Source: Schistocerca nitens (taxonomy: Eukaryota; Arthropoda; Insecta; Orthoptera; Acrididae). From it: a stretch of 64,000 nt of DNA. The stretch spans positions 186,611,548-186,675,547 of the forward strand of contig NC_064618.1 in the NCBI RefSeq assembly GCF_023898315.1, given 5' to 3'. This document shows, piece by piece, positions 41,691 through 53,515 of the stretch; the first letter of the stretch is position 1; the number at the start of each line of letters is the position of its first letter. The notes below the pieces were generated by a model, which did not search any database, was not told the DNA's origin, and saw nothing but the letters and a program-made list of their open reading frames with translations. The position numbers were made by a program, and so were the translations under genes.

Positions 41691-41764
41691 AAATTTAGAC
41701 ACCGTGTGTCGATCAGTGAGCACTGTAATAGTTTGCCTAATTACAGCAAACATAGAGACAGATT

Positions 41765-42300
41765 TTGGACCACTTTAATACAGGGACAAGCATCATTGGA
41801 AAACCGGAAGAAGGACAGTGTGTGACGAGTGTAGCTGAAGCGTTTGTTATTGCTCACAGCTTAGTTTAACCTGAATAGGGAACGTTGTAAACCGCAGCAC
41901 TGCTGTCAGAAGGACAGCAGGTAATAGACCATAGTGGAGTACAGCAGGAGACGACCGTTACATTGTGCAGCAATCAAGAAAGACGCACATCGAAAAACGT
42001 GAGCAACTGCAGAGACATATCAGTGGAGTGCGGGGCTCACAATCTCATGCTCCACAGTAACACGGTGACTGGATGGTGCTGGTCTCTTTTCCCACACATC
42101 GGTGGCATCGTTTGTAATGGTTCCAAGAGCATACTAACAGGAGCAACGAGAAGTGGGGTATTACGTCCTTCTCAGATGAGATCAGATTCAGTCTGACAAG
42201 GGGAGGCGACGACGACGGAATCAAGGATTTACTTCAAACTTTGTACACCTTTACCAGTCCATTCAAAGTAGTAAGGTTCACTACTCTGGGAATTCCGAGA
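41765..42300 (+). pseudogene. Decayed Tc1 transposase, N-terminal half
   Basis: The plus strand encodes the DNA-binding half of a Tc1 transposase: 'SIIGKPEEGQCVTSVAEAF' at about 41789-41846, then the linker. After a shift come a 'LQWCREH'-like region and the first aspartate segment 'FSDEIRFSLTRGGDDDG' near 42170-42220. Stops and shifts are frequent. It is cut off by the family-D SINE and by another, oppositely oriented Tc1. Confidence 0.7.
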
Positions 42301-42334
42301 AAATCTTAAGAGCAGTTTTACGCTACTATTATGT

Positions 42335-42545
42335 TGGTTGGTTGGTTTTGGGGAAGGAGACCAGACAGCGTGGTCATCGGTCTCATCGGATTAGGGAAGG
42401 ATTGGGAAGGAAGTCGGCCGTGCCCTTTCAGAGGAACCATCGCGGCATTTGCCTGGAGTGATTTAGGGAAATCACGGAAAACCTAAATCAGGATGGCCGG
42501 CCGCGGGATTGAACCGTCGTCCTCCCGAATGCGAGTCCAGTGTTT
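42335..42545 (-). repeat. tRNA-derived SINE (family D)
   Basis: Reverse copy of the family seen at 8804-9042. It has 'ttggttggttggttttgggg' at the left, then 'gaaggattgggaaggaagtc', and the tRNA-like head at the right around 'gattgaaccgtcgtcctccc'. A 10 bp duplication 'actattatgt' lies at 42325-42334 and 42546-42555. Confidence 0.9.
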
Positions 42546-42555
42546 ACTATTATGT

Positions 42556-43498
42556 GGTTTACGTATCTGTGCGTAGGTGCCGGATGTTAGAGTTCATCGG
42601 CTTAGATCCCCAAGAGTGGTTGGTGGATCACGTCGTCCATAAACAGCCCTTTTCAATCCATCCCAGGCATCTTCGATAGCGTACATCTCTGGAGAACGTT
42701 TTGGCCACTCTAATCGAGCGATTTTGTTATCCTGAAGGGATTGATTCACAAGATGTGCAGGATGGGGCGCGAATTGTCGTCCATGAAGGCGAATGCCTCA
42801 CCAATATGCTGCCGAAATGTTTACACTGTCGGTCGGAGGATGGCATTCGAGTATTGTACAGCCATTACAGCACCGTCCACGACCACTAGCGGCGTACGTC
42901 GGCCCCACATAATTCCACCCCAAAAGAGCAGGGAACCTGTAACTTTCTGCACTCGCTAGACAATGTGTCTAAGGCGTCCAGCTTGACCGGGTTTTCTCCA
43001 AACACGTCTCCGAGGATTCTCTGGTTCAAGGCATACGTGACACTCATCGGTGAAGAGGACGTGATACCAATCCTGAGCGGTCCATTCGGTGTGTTGTTGG
43101 GCCCATCTGTGCAGCGGTGTATGGTGTCGTGGTTGTAAAGATGGATCTCGCCTTGGACGTCGGGAGTGAAGTTGCGCATCAAGCAGCCTATTGCACTCAG
43201 TTTGAGTCGTAACACGCCGTCCTGTGGCTGCACGAAAAGCATTATTCAACACGTATGTTTTGCAGTTATGGGTCCTCCGAGCCATAATGCGTAGGTAGCG
43301 GTCATCCACTGCAGTAGTATCCATTGAGCGGCCTGAGCGAGGCATGTCATCGTCAATTAATGTCTCTCTGTGTCTCCTTCATGTCCGAACAACATCGCTT
43401 TGGTTCACTCCGAGACGCCTGGACACTTTCCTTGTTGAGAACCATTGCAAAGTAATAATACGGACGCGATCGAACCGCGATATTAACCGTCTAGGCAT
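42556..43498 (-). pseudogene. Decayed Tc1 transposase (second subfamily)
   Basis: The minus strand begins at 43498 with 'MPRRLISRFDRVRIITLQWF' (helix-turn-helix). It continues with 'RRLGVNQSDVVRT' and 'TTAVDDRYLRIMARR' (second HTH). It reaches the first catalytic region 'HVLFTDECHVCLEPEN' at about 43060-43015. After several shifts the third acidic segment appears as 'EWPKRSPEMYAIEDAWDGLK' (about 42705-42650). The element is non-functional. The 130-codon piece at 42956-43345 is the longest intact part. Confidence 0.75.
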
Positions 43499-44205
43499 GA
43501 TTGAACTACAGACAACACGAGCTATGTACCTCCTTCCTAGTGGAATGACTGGAACGGATGGGCTGTCGGACCCCCTGCGTCTAATAGGCGCTGCTCATGC
43601 TTGGTTGTTTACATCTTGGGGCGGGTTTATTGACATCTGTAACAGTCAAAGGGACTGTGTCTGTGATACAATATCCACAGTCACCGTCTATCTTCAGGAG
43701 TTCTGGGAACTGGGGATATGCAGTGATGTGTGTATGTATGTTCTAATAATGAAAGTGAATCAAAAAGTAGTCAAATAACATAAAATTCACTAAAAATTCA
43801 TGTAGTTTTTAGAAATTATATTACCTGGCCAATGTTATAGAAATTAAATAATATGATCAGTGATGACAAAAATTTAGGTTAAAAACAAGTCTGAAAGGGA
43901 ATCATCTTAGGAAGCTCGAAAGCTAATCACTAGCCCACCATGAATTCGTGGTCTGATACCTATGCACAGATACATAAGCGCATAATAAAGGCGTAAAACT
44001 TCTCTTGCCTTTCTCTCGGAATTGCCAGAGTAGTGCACATTAGTATTTGCACATTATGTTGCTTTAATGGCCTGCTAAATGTGTAGAACATTTGAAGAAA
44101 ATCTGTGATCTCAACGGCATGACGTCCCCTTGTGATTAGTGCTTCTAGGCGCACCCCCGTGTGGGAGGAGGAAATGCACCCAGGAATATTATCGAACGTT
44201 GTCAT
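43499..44205. other. No recognisable gene
   Basis: This probably includes the 5' non-coding part and end of the preceding Tc1 remnant. No other feature is recognised. Confidence 0.45.
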
Positions 44206-44209
44206 TTTG

Positions 44210-44767
44210 GTGGCTCAGCTGTTGTGATGTGAGGACGCGTAATTCTGAATCACTTCCATGTCTTTGAACGCAGTACACTCACCGGTCGACGTTATTGTTA
44301 CACTCGTCTCATTCCCCATCTGCGCTACTTAGGGGGTGAATTCGGCGCTGACTTCATTTTTATGGATGACAGTGCGTGATCACATTGAACAGCACCGTTG
44401 AAGAAGCGCTTCGAACGAGAGGACATTCGCTGAGTGATCTGGACTGTCCGTTCCTCCGACTTACATTTCATCAACAACGTTTGGGCTACTTAGGTGAGAA
44501 GTATGGCGGCACGTCAGTATGCACCAACGACCAACCAGCTGTTATCAGTAGCCCCAACACAGCCTAGCCTGACCTACCTCGTGACAAACATGGGGACACG
44601 TTGCAGATCACGCGTTGCTCTCCGTGGTGATACACACCCTACCAAGTACCACCGCCAGTCTTTTGTAATGTCCAGATGTTCGTTATATGTTGCAATGACT
44701 TGACTGTGTTTAAATAAAAGTGTTATGTCTGTTCGTCTCACTGCGTATTTCTATCTGCAACGCCCTG
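44210..44767 (+). pseudogene. Decayed Tc1 transposase, C-terminal half (third subfamily)
   Basis: Pieces on the plus strand match the second half of a Tc1 transposase: 'HLRYLGGEFGADFIFMDDSA' (second aspartate) at about 44323-44380, then a 'NNVWAT' segment. After a shift come 'SMAARQYAPTTNQLLSVAP' (44497-44553) and 'MGTRCRSRVALRGDTHP' near 44592. The likely 3' terminal repeat is at 44729-44767, ending 'tatctgcaacgccctg'. It is broken by stops and directly adjoins the antisense LTR. Confidence 0.7.
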
Positions 44768-44769
44768 CT

Positions 44770-47672
44770 AAAGTCTTCAGGACAAAACAGGTAGTTGAAA
44801 TTGTGGATAGGGGCCAAAGGGGGCTGTCAGTTACACTCAAACACATATAACTACATTTAGTTGTCCAAACAAAAAAAAATTTTTTTTTGAACTACCGGCT
44901 GACAGGCCACACTATCATATGCCTTAAGGCCACAACCACTTAAAATTAAAAACGGCTGAAAGCCATTAAATAAAAATTCAGATCCAAAACCTAATATTTA
45001 GAAGGCAGAATGCCTCCCGTAAACAAGTTCAATAAATTGGCTGAAGGCCCAACAAATCCAACACTTGAAAATCAAACAAGTTCAATTTAAAGACGGCTGA
45101 AGGCCCATGATTTAAGACTGCAGGTAAAATTAATTAAAGAAAAACAAAGCAGAAGGCCTTATCTTCAATTATGCTCAAGGCCTCACACAGTCTGATACTT
45201 GATACACAAGAAATTTAATTTGAAAACGGCTGAAGGCCGTTTACTTAAAACAACTAAAATAATTTTTCGTAGGCTGAAGGCCCAAAGCTTTATCTTTAAA
45301 CAATATTTTACACAGGCTGAAGGCCCAAAGAATCTTAAATTTAACAAGTAAGGGATTTAAATTTTAAAGCGGTTGAAAGCGAATTATTTGAAACCCAACT
45401 AAAAGCATATACACTATTGGCCATTAAAATTCCTACACAAAGAGGAAAGGCAGATGACAAACGAGTATTCATTGGACAAATACATTATACTACAACTGAC
45501 ATGTGATTACATTTTCACGCAGTTTGGGTGCATAGATCCTGAGAAATCAGTACCAAGAACAACCACCTCTGGCCGTAACGACGGCCTTGAAATGTAGGGT
45601 TTCGCAGGGATCGAATAAAGAGCCACGGGTCGTCACAAATCTGAAATGTAACGTCCACTGTTCAAAGTGCCGTCAATGCGAACATGAGGTGACCGAGACG
45701 TGTAACCAATGGCACCCCATACCATCACGCCGGGTGACACGCCTGTATGACGATGACGAATACACGCTTCCAATGTGCGTTCACCGCGGTGTCGCCAAAC
45801 ACGGATGCGACCATCATGATGCTGTAAACAGAACCTGGATTCATCCAAAAAATGACGTTTTAAGATTCGTGCACCCAGGTTCGTCGTTGAGTACACCACC
45901 GCAGGCGTTCCTGTCTGTGATGCAGCGTCAAGGGTAACTGCAGCCATGGTCTCCGAGCTGATAGTCCACGCTGTTGCAAACGTCGCCGAACTGTTCGTGC
46001 AGATGGTTGTTCTCTTGCAAACATCCACATCTGTTGACTCAGGGATCGAGACGTGGCTAGCGATACGAGGCCGTTGGGATCCAGCACGGCGTTCCGTATT
46101 ACCCTCCTGAACCCACCGATTCCACATTCTGGTAACAGTAATTGGATCTCAACCAGCCCAAGCGGCAATGTCGCGATACGATAAACCGCAATCGCGATAG
46201 GCTACAATCCGACCTCAATCAACGTGGGAAACGTGATAGTACGCATTTATCCTCCTTACACGAGGCATCGCAACAACGTTTCACCAGGCAACGCCGATCT
46301 GCAGTTTGGGTATGAGAAATCCGTTGGAAACTTTTTTCATGATAGCACGTTGTAGGTGTCGCCACCGGCGCCAACCTTGTGTGAATGCTCTGGAAAGCTA
46401 ACCATTAGCATATCACAGCATCTTCTTCCTGTCGGTTAAATTTCGCGTCTGTTGCACGTCATCTTTGTGGTGCAGCAATTTTAATGGCCAATAGTGTAAA
46501 TTCAAACCATCGGCTATAAGCCATTAAAATACATAGACACGAATAAGAAAATGCAGTACAGCCAGCGGCACTCAGAAGTTCGTGGGGGTCGGTCTGCACT
46601 TGAAATATTAACGTTCGCTTAGGGGAGACAGGTAATCGGACAGTCAACGGACCCGCCTACAAGATGACTTGCTTTCCACTCGACCAGTGCAAAGGAACTC
46701 CAAAAGCAAAACCAGGTATGCATAAGCTGTCAAAACTACACACACGTGTTGGACATCGACAAGTGAGCAAAGGACACTGCCTGAATTTTACGCCAGCGGC
46801 CAGGGCAGGTAGCCGGAACACTAAGGGCCACAAGGCAGAAAATTCCGCTGGTGCACTTGGACTTCAGGTAACCAAGTTACAGTTAAACTCCACCGGACGG
46901 TGGCCAAACTTTCGCCAACTCGAACACTCGCTGTTGCTCACGAGAATACCCCCAACGGCCAACCATGAAAACCAAAGGCACAATGCGGTCTGGCTTCGGA
47001 AATTGAATCACCAATCAACTTTGATGTCCTGGGTCGGTGAGTCACGAACCCCGTAGCAATTCTAACAGCTCCCAGACACTCCGACACTGCGTAGAGACCG
47101 CCAGCGGGCCTGGCCCACTGGGCCACGCTTAGATTTCCTGGTTGATCCACACCAACCGACCGACTCGGTACACGACAGCACGCCGACACCATTTGACATA
47201 ACTCGTCAGTCGAAATCACACAAACTACACACCGTTTCAAGAAACTTGCTCTAAGAACTAGACGATACTGACGGCAGTGACGGTGAATTAACAATGAAGA
47301 ATCACGAGTCAGCACACACAGCCAAACCACAAGCGGTCGCCGGCCAACATACACGTCGTCCGACCAGACGACCGACCGACGACCAACCGAGGTGGTCCGC
47401 ACTCAAGTGATATGTATCGGCAACCGTCGAACAAGTCGTCGCTCTCCGGACCTCACTCCAGCCGCGCCCCGACTGAATTTATGCCGCTTCCTAACTCAAA
47501 CACTGCCAGGTCCGAATTCCACCCACTGCCAGCGCGTTCCAACTGACTGGCAGAGCCGAACTAACTCACAACTCACGACAAGCGGGAAGTAATAACAAAG
47601 TTAATACGCCAGGGCTTATATCGCTAAACGCTGCTGCTGCCGCCCTCGGACCGGCAAGGCGGCAACTCAGTG
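44770..47672 (-). repeat. Probable solo LTR of a gypsy-like element, antisense, with nested Tc1
   Basis: Between 44890 and 45380 the minus strand repeats 'ggccttcagcc'-type motifs, five of them exact. It ends with a segment resembling the end of the LTR at 55330-55950 (both have a 'ggccccNatccacaa'-like run). The copy is split by a Tc1 (45412-46496). It continues to about 47672, where the minus strand reads 'tgtcactgagttgccgcc', a plausible LTR start. Near 47625 the minus strand has a TATA-like 'gatataagccctgg'. No primer site or coding region follows the inner end, so I infer a solo LTR of about 1.8 kb without the Tc1. Limits are uncertain. Confidence 0.55.
45412..46496 (-). pseudogene. Internally deleted Tc1 transposon (49.5 kb family)
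   Basis: The ends 'cactattggccattaaaatt' and its inverse sit between TA dinucleotides (45410-45411 and 46497-46498). Compared with the related copy at 49518-50913 it is about 310 bp shorter. Sequence jumps from 'cgtaacgacggccttg' straight to 'aaatgtagggtttcgcaggg', removing most of the region from the second to the third catalytic residue. The remaining minus-strand pieces include 'SRSLSQQMWMFAREQPSA', 'LPLTLHHRQERLRWC' and 'DESRFCLQHHDGRIRVW'. It lies inside the antisense LTR. Confidence 0.85.
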
Positions 47673-48635
47673 ACACCAGTAATGAAAATTAACATAACGA
47701 GATGGTCGTACAGTAAAAACAGGATGTCAAATGAGATATGGCATGAACACGAGCCACGCATGGCCCACTGTCATTTACCTTCTCCACCATGCTGTAGTAG
47801 TGCTTTCTATTTACGCTCCAAGATCCATCGAGCTATGTTCCTTAGCAGTGACGTATCATGAGAAAGTTACTCTGACGTTCACATGTGTGCTGATCAACAT
47901 GGTTGGGGAACGTAGGGCTGGGTTTTATTGACCGGCAGACAGTTGACCTGAATATTACTTTAATTTTAAGCTTCAGTAAGAAGTAAGTCCGCCCACATTT
48001 TCAGAATGCCCATTCCGTGCTTCCCCGATCGCAGAGGCGGAAAGTAACCAGACTCGAGAAGCTGTTTACTCTGAATCAAATAACTGTGTAAATAAACTGG
48101 CCATACAGACCGGCACACCCCTGACGACAACGTTGCAAATTTGGCAAATGATAGTGATTAAATATTAAATAATCCCATAAAACAGAAAACTATGAACTGA
48201 AACATTTGTTTAAGACTTAACGAAATTTTTCACCATCCTTCAAAATTGGGAGGATCGCTAAAACACAACAAACAAATGGGTTCAGTAACTTAATTCAAAC
48301 TTCGGTCGTCACCATTCTCAAATAGCAGCTTACAGAATTTTTGGGTGATTGGCCCGCATCCACAAGTCACACAACACGAGAGAACACAAACGGCTAATCA
48401 ACACCTGTCAACACCGGACAAGACCAACTGATTACTGCTAAACATTAACATGTAGCGAGTGGCTGAAGTAATATTACGGCGCTTGCCGAAAACGGGGATG
48501 TGAGGCGGACTTAATACAAGATCTGGAAAAAGGACTTCCTGTATTTCCAAAGCTAGTTACAATCAAACAAAGTATAACCCAGAGAATATGCTTTTAATTG
48601 TGAACAAATAGTACTGTGCCGGTTTACTATAGCTA
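47673..48635. other. No recognised gene; possible small inverted-repeat element
   Basis: AT-rich DNA. A motif 'aagtccgccca' near 47987 and its near inverse 'gaggcggactta' near 48501 are about 530 bp apart. This may mark a small non-autonomous element, but the match is short. Confidence 0.3.
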
Positions 48636-48639
48636 TTTT

Positions 48640-49310
48640 TAAAAATTACTTACGGTAAATAGCTGCATCTATTCTTGACACAATGACGAAGCCTTTTACG
48701 GAAGTTGTCCATAGTGTAATTTTCGATGGAATGGCCGCCACATCATGAATGACTGCCTCCTTACGTACTTGCAGGATTGTGGAGAGATGTTTGTACACTT
48801 TAGCGTTTAAGTGTCTCCAAGGAAGAAATCAGACGTTGATAAACAGAGTGACCCTGGGGGGCTAGGCTATGTCTTCTTCGGAAGGAAGAAGACGCCCTGT
48901 AAAGAAATGTCTCAAAATTTCTAGAGAACCCCGAGACGTGTGAGCTGTGACTCCATATTGTGGGAACCAGATCTCTTCCTCTTCATGGTTCCTAACAAAC
49001 TGGTTTAGCTAAGGTCTTTATGAAGTTTCAGTAGCAATTTGAATCAACCTTTACCTTCAAGATAAATTCATCGGAAAAATAAAGTCGTTATATCTGTTCA
49101 AAATGGCACATACACCGCTATGGATCGATACTTCTCCCACATCAGTCACACATTGGCATCTCCAGCACAGGAGGTCTTTTTGCCAGACCGCGAGTTATGA
49201 TGATTTTCCACATTGTGAAACGTATATTTACGGCTCCCGCAAAATCCGTCAAGTCGCACAAGCTTCGTTGTATATGCTAAATGGTAGTAGCGATACCAAA
49301 GGACAAAATT
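48640..49310 (-). pseudogene. Decayed mariner transposase (DUF4817-type group)
   Basis: The minus strand, read from 49310 leftward, gives a second-aspartate segment with the aspartate lost ('WFPQYGVTAHT', Y in place of D) at about 48985-48950. After a shift comes the 'DFFL' segment near 48840. The C-terminal run is 'AKVYKHLSTIL' with 'VAAIPSKITL', down to about 48680. The protein is broken by shifts and lacks catalytic residues. Its N-terminal half is not readable. Confidence 0.6.
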
Positions 49311-49517
49311 GTCGTTTTTGAAACGTAACTTATAGTCTCTTCTTTCGTAGCCGTTAGATGACTTTCAGTATGTTTTCTGTACCTAGTGTTTATTTTGTGC
49401 ACTAAATGTGCAGTGAAGAAGAGGAACTTCTGGAACAAATGATTTATGAGTTCCTTGACAAATCTGTAAATAATTAGAAAGAATTTTGATGACAATTGAG
49501 ATTAAACGTTTATGGTA

Positions 49518-50913
49518 CACTACTGGCCATTAAAATTGCTACAACACAAAGATGACGTGCTACAGACGCGAAATTTAACCGACAGAAAGAAGATGCTGTG
49601 ATATGCAAATTATTAGCTTTTGAGAGCATTCACACAAGGTTGGCGCGGTTGGCGACACCTACAACGTGCTGACATGAGGAAAGTTTCCAATCGATTTCTC
49701 AAACACAAATAGCAGTTGACCGGCGTTGCTTGGTGAAACGTTGTTGTGATGCCTCGTGTAAGGTGGAGAAATGCGTACCATCACGTTTCCGACTTAGATA
49801 AAGGTCGGATTGTAGCCTATAAAGATTGCGGTTTATCGTATCGCGAAATTGCTGCTCGCATTGGTCGAGATACAATGACTGCCAGCAGAATATGGAATCG
49901 GTGGGTTCAGGAGGGTAATACGGAACGCCGTCCTGGATCCCAACGCCATCTTATCGCTAGCAGTCGAGATGACAGGAATTTTATCCGCATGGCTGTAACG
50001 GATCGTGCAGCCACGTCTCGATCTCTGAGTCAACAGATGGGGACATTTGCAAGACAACAACCATCTGCACGTACAGTTCGACGACGTTTGCAGCAGCATG
50101 GACTATCAGCTACGAGACCACGGCTGCGGTTACCCTTGACGTTGCATCACAGACAGGAGCGCTTGCGATGGTGTACTCAACAACGAACCTGGGTGCACGA
50201 ATGGCAAAACGTCATTTTTCGGATGAATCCAGGTTCTGTTTACAGCATCATGATGGTCGCATCCGTGTTTGGCGACACCGCGGTGAACGCACATTGGAAG
50301 CGCATGTTCGTCATCGCCATACTGGCGTGTCACCCTTCGTGATGGTATCGGTTGCATTGGTTACACGTCTCGGTCACCTCTTGTTCGCATTGACGGCACT
50401 TTGAACATTGGACGTTACATTTCAGATTTGTGACGACCCGTGGCTCTACCCTTCATTCCATCCCTGCGAAACCCTCATTTTAGCAGCATAATGCACGTTG
50501 CAGATCCTGTACGTGCCTTTCTGGTTACAGAAAATGTTCGACTGCTGCCCTGGCCAGCACATTCTCTAGGTCTCTCACCATTTGAAAACGTCTGGTCAAT
50601 GGTGGCCGAGCAACTGGCTAGTCACAATACGCCAGTCACTACTCTTGATGATCTGTGGTATCCTGTTGAAGCTGCATGGGCAGCTGTACCTGTTCACGCT
50701 ATCCAAGCTCTGTTTGACTCAATGCCCAGGCGTATCAAGGCCATCATTACGGCCAGAGGTGGTTGTTCTGGGTCCTTATTTCTCAGGATCTATGCACCCA
50801 AATTGCGTCAAAATGTAATCGCATGTCAGTTCTAGTATAGTATATTTTTCCAATGAACACCCGTTTATCATCTGCATTTCTTTTTTGTGTAGCAATTTTA
50901 ATGGCCAGTAGTG
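49518..50913 (+). mobile_element. Tc1 transposon, full length but frameshifted
   Basis: This 1396 bp element is bounded by inverted ends 'cactactggccattaaaatt' and TA on both sides (49516-49517 and 50914-50915). A decayed transposase gene runs through it. A deleted relative is at 45412-46496 and a 3' piece at 63564-63998, so this family is multi-copy in the region. Confidence 0.9.
49749..50790 (+). pseudogene. Tc1 transposase with frameshifts
   Basis: The frame opens at 49746-49749 (MPRVRWRNAYHHVSDLDKG) with a helix-turn-helix 'VAYKDCGLSYREIAARIGR' and a second one through 'SARTVRRRLQQHGLSA'. Near 50217 the frame shifts and continues as 'RHFSDESRFCLQHHDGRIRV', which contains the first aspartate. 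Further shifts around 50340-50500 damage the second aspartate region. The C-terminal third is in a new frame: 'LLPWPAHSLGLSPFENVW' near 50545-50600, where the acidic residue equivalent to PDLSPIE is present but its surroundings are altered. It ends 'ITARGGCSG'. It is not functional. Confidence 0.88.
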
Positions 50914-50915
50914 TA

Positions 50916-51900
50916 TTAGTTCCGCAGATTATGTGGTTATGAAGATTTTTCTGAAGGTAAATCAGGAAAGCAATCTCAGCATATGATTTCAGTGAGTGTA
51001 ATGTTAGACTGTGTTTCTTTCCGTGTTTCAGTTCGTATCACACTGTCCTCCACTATGAACGCTAAATTTTGCTTTGTTCTTGTGTCTGATTCTTTGGATT
51101 TAAATGTGTTCTAAGTAAAATAGAAACAGAAAGGTCACTGTAACTACTCATGGTCGGGTTTCACAGTGATGTAGAATTTTTTTAATGGACATCGTATTCT
51201 CTGTTGACTATATTAATTATTTGTTTCAGAATTGCAATTTCAGCCTTTGATCCATTTTAAAGTGTTACTGCAAACGATTTGGCTTCAGAACACGTCAGAT
51301 TTTAAAATCCTCCAACATGTACACACGTCATCATCAAAAATAAGCCTCTTCACTGTAGAAATATAGTAATATCAAATAGGTGCGAAGGATGATAACATAG
51401 GTAACATTTCAAGTAATTTACATCATTTCACGATGTATACAGTTTTGAATCGTTTGATGTCACGGTATTTGTACAGTGAAAAGGGTTCTTTTGGACGAAG
51501 AAATTTATACATGTAAGAGGATTTTAAAGTCTTTCATGTGCTGAAGCAAAATCGTTTGCAGCACCGCTTAAAAATCGGCTCAAAGACTGAAACTGCAGTT
51601 GTTAAATTAGCCATTTCTACAGCCAACGGCGAATATGATGTCCTTCAAAAGACGAAAGACGGCTTGTTTGCCTCCTGGGGTATGTATTTGAGTATCCGAT
51701 CTATGTTTAAAATTTTTTCAGCGATAATTGCTATTCAAGTGAAGTTACAACTGCGGATTCAAAGTGAATACTAGTAATCTCAAAAAATGTATATTTAAAG
51801 TAGAAAGACCAATGAAACTAAAAATGTTTTCAAATATCAGCTACACATTCGTACACACAAGTTGTAACTTCCAAAAGAACCACATGTTTTAGCGAGTCCA
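50916..51900. other. No recognisable gene
   Basis: AT-rich sequence. The 78-codon frame at 51538-51774 has no known motif. Confidence 0.5.
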
Positions 51901-51901
51901 C

Positions 51902-52080
51902 AGGTGAAAGCAGCTATGTACAAGACCAGCATCGTAAGTGTTAACAAGCAGGTTGATTAGCTCATACGCAGTAGATCCACTATACCTCTAGTAATTAAAT
52001 GTTACTGTTAATAGACCCCAGCGCCAACAACCATTGCTGCCCTATGACGCAACTAGTACTTAGTCTACAGTGCACTAGGC
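51902..52080 (+). repeat. Left terminal inverted repeat
   Basis: Starts 'aggtgaaagcagctatgtac' and ends 'cagtgcactaggc'. It matches the reverse complement of 53516-53695 at roughly nine of ten positions, including an identical stretch 'gccctatgacgcaactagta'. Confidence 0.85.
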
Positions 52081-53374
52081 GATAATGTTTAACTTTGCTT
52101 TGACTCTCGGGCACTAATACGTTTATTCCAAGGCGGCACTAGCCCGTGATACTAATCTTATTTTAGTCAAGTTTGGGAGATTAGCCCCTCCCTTCCAGAA
52201 CAGGGTTTAGTGTGGGTACGACGTACTAACGCTACTCGCCACTTGGTAAACCGTTTGCGCTACAGCACCTGTCCATTAAGATCGAGTAAGAAGTAACCAT
52301 GGGGAGCATACTACTATGACCACTACACGCAGAAAACCCACATAAATTGACCAGATTTCCACCTAGGACTGAATGCAACGAAAAACTTCTCCACCCATAA
52401 GCGTACAATCACTCTCTTAAGATTTCTCGCTGCAAGTGGAATTAGATACACCAGATCGAAGCAACAAAGGAAGCTACGTAGAAAGGAATGTAATGTCTGG
52501 CTGAGGTTCATTGCGAATGCCACGTCTGTGGGACGTAATGTGGATTACATTTACGTTCTTAAAATGTGGCAATGGTTGGACAACACCCCATACTTTGCTA
52601 ATTACTCAGATAACAGCCAACAGACGATGACGTTCCCCTTAGTACAACGTGCAGGACACCACTTCACCGATCGGCAGCCTCCATAGAGCTCACAAGGACG
52701 TCTCACTTTGATGCCAATGTCCATGATAAAGTGTCACCGATCAACAGTGCAGAGCGCACACTAAACGACAGATGCAGCTAACCGATACATACAGTTGACA
52801 ATTGAGCTTTCGGGTAGTCTGCATGCGACACTAAAAGTATTTCAGCGAAACACAAACTCACGTCATATTCGAAATAGCGCTATCAATCCAACTCGATTGT
52901 TCAAAAGATAGTGACGAAGACGTACCGCCACCTTAAATTTTGCTTTTGTAAAATTCAAAGCGTTTCATTTCGTATTAAACTACTGACAAATTCTATTAGC
53001 TTCCACTCAAAGGTCTAGTTTCAGAAGGCAGCTGTCGAGCCGTAACACACTATGGACATTTGAGAGCACTCAAAATGCAAGTCGTATTTTTTACGTCTTT
53101 CTTTCACTTATAGTTCTCCCCTACATTTTCTTTTTTGTCATTCGACCGTCTGGGGGACATGGTTCGTTACCCGACTATTCAGCCTAATTACACGGAAGGC
53201 CTAAGATCATTATTAGGAGAGTTTGGCCTCTAAAAGTGCTATCTTGAATGTGTTTAAAACGCCTACTCATCACTGTGGCCGAGTACACTAACGCACGCCT
53301 GCGTGGTTACAGTGTGTTTGTGATATTCTGCCGGAGACTCGTATGAAGCATCTCCCTGGCCCATTAAAACTGTA

Positions 53375-53490
53375 TACCGAACCGAGACTAGAAGCTGAGA
53401 CCTTCGCCATTCGCGGACATGTGCTCTACGGTCTGGTCTACCGAAAGACGACTCAGCAACCGTACTCACAGCTCTACTTCCTCCATTGAC
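53375..53490 (-). repeat. Fragment of tRNA-like repeat (family C)
   Basis: In reverse orientation it shows the tRNA-like module of family C: 'accgaaccgagactagaagc', 'cattcgcggacatgtgctct' and 'tactcacagctctacttcct'. It is diverged and lies within the inverted-repeat element. Confidence 0.6.
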
Positions 53491-53515
53491 GGCGGGTCCT
53501 AAGTCGCGCTTGTGT

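Noticed and set aside
46664..47402. Open frames of 130-154 codons on both strands
   Set aside because: They lie in GC-richer sequence that I interpret as the 5' part of an antisense LTR; overlapping frames on both strands show no protein motif.
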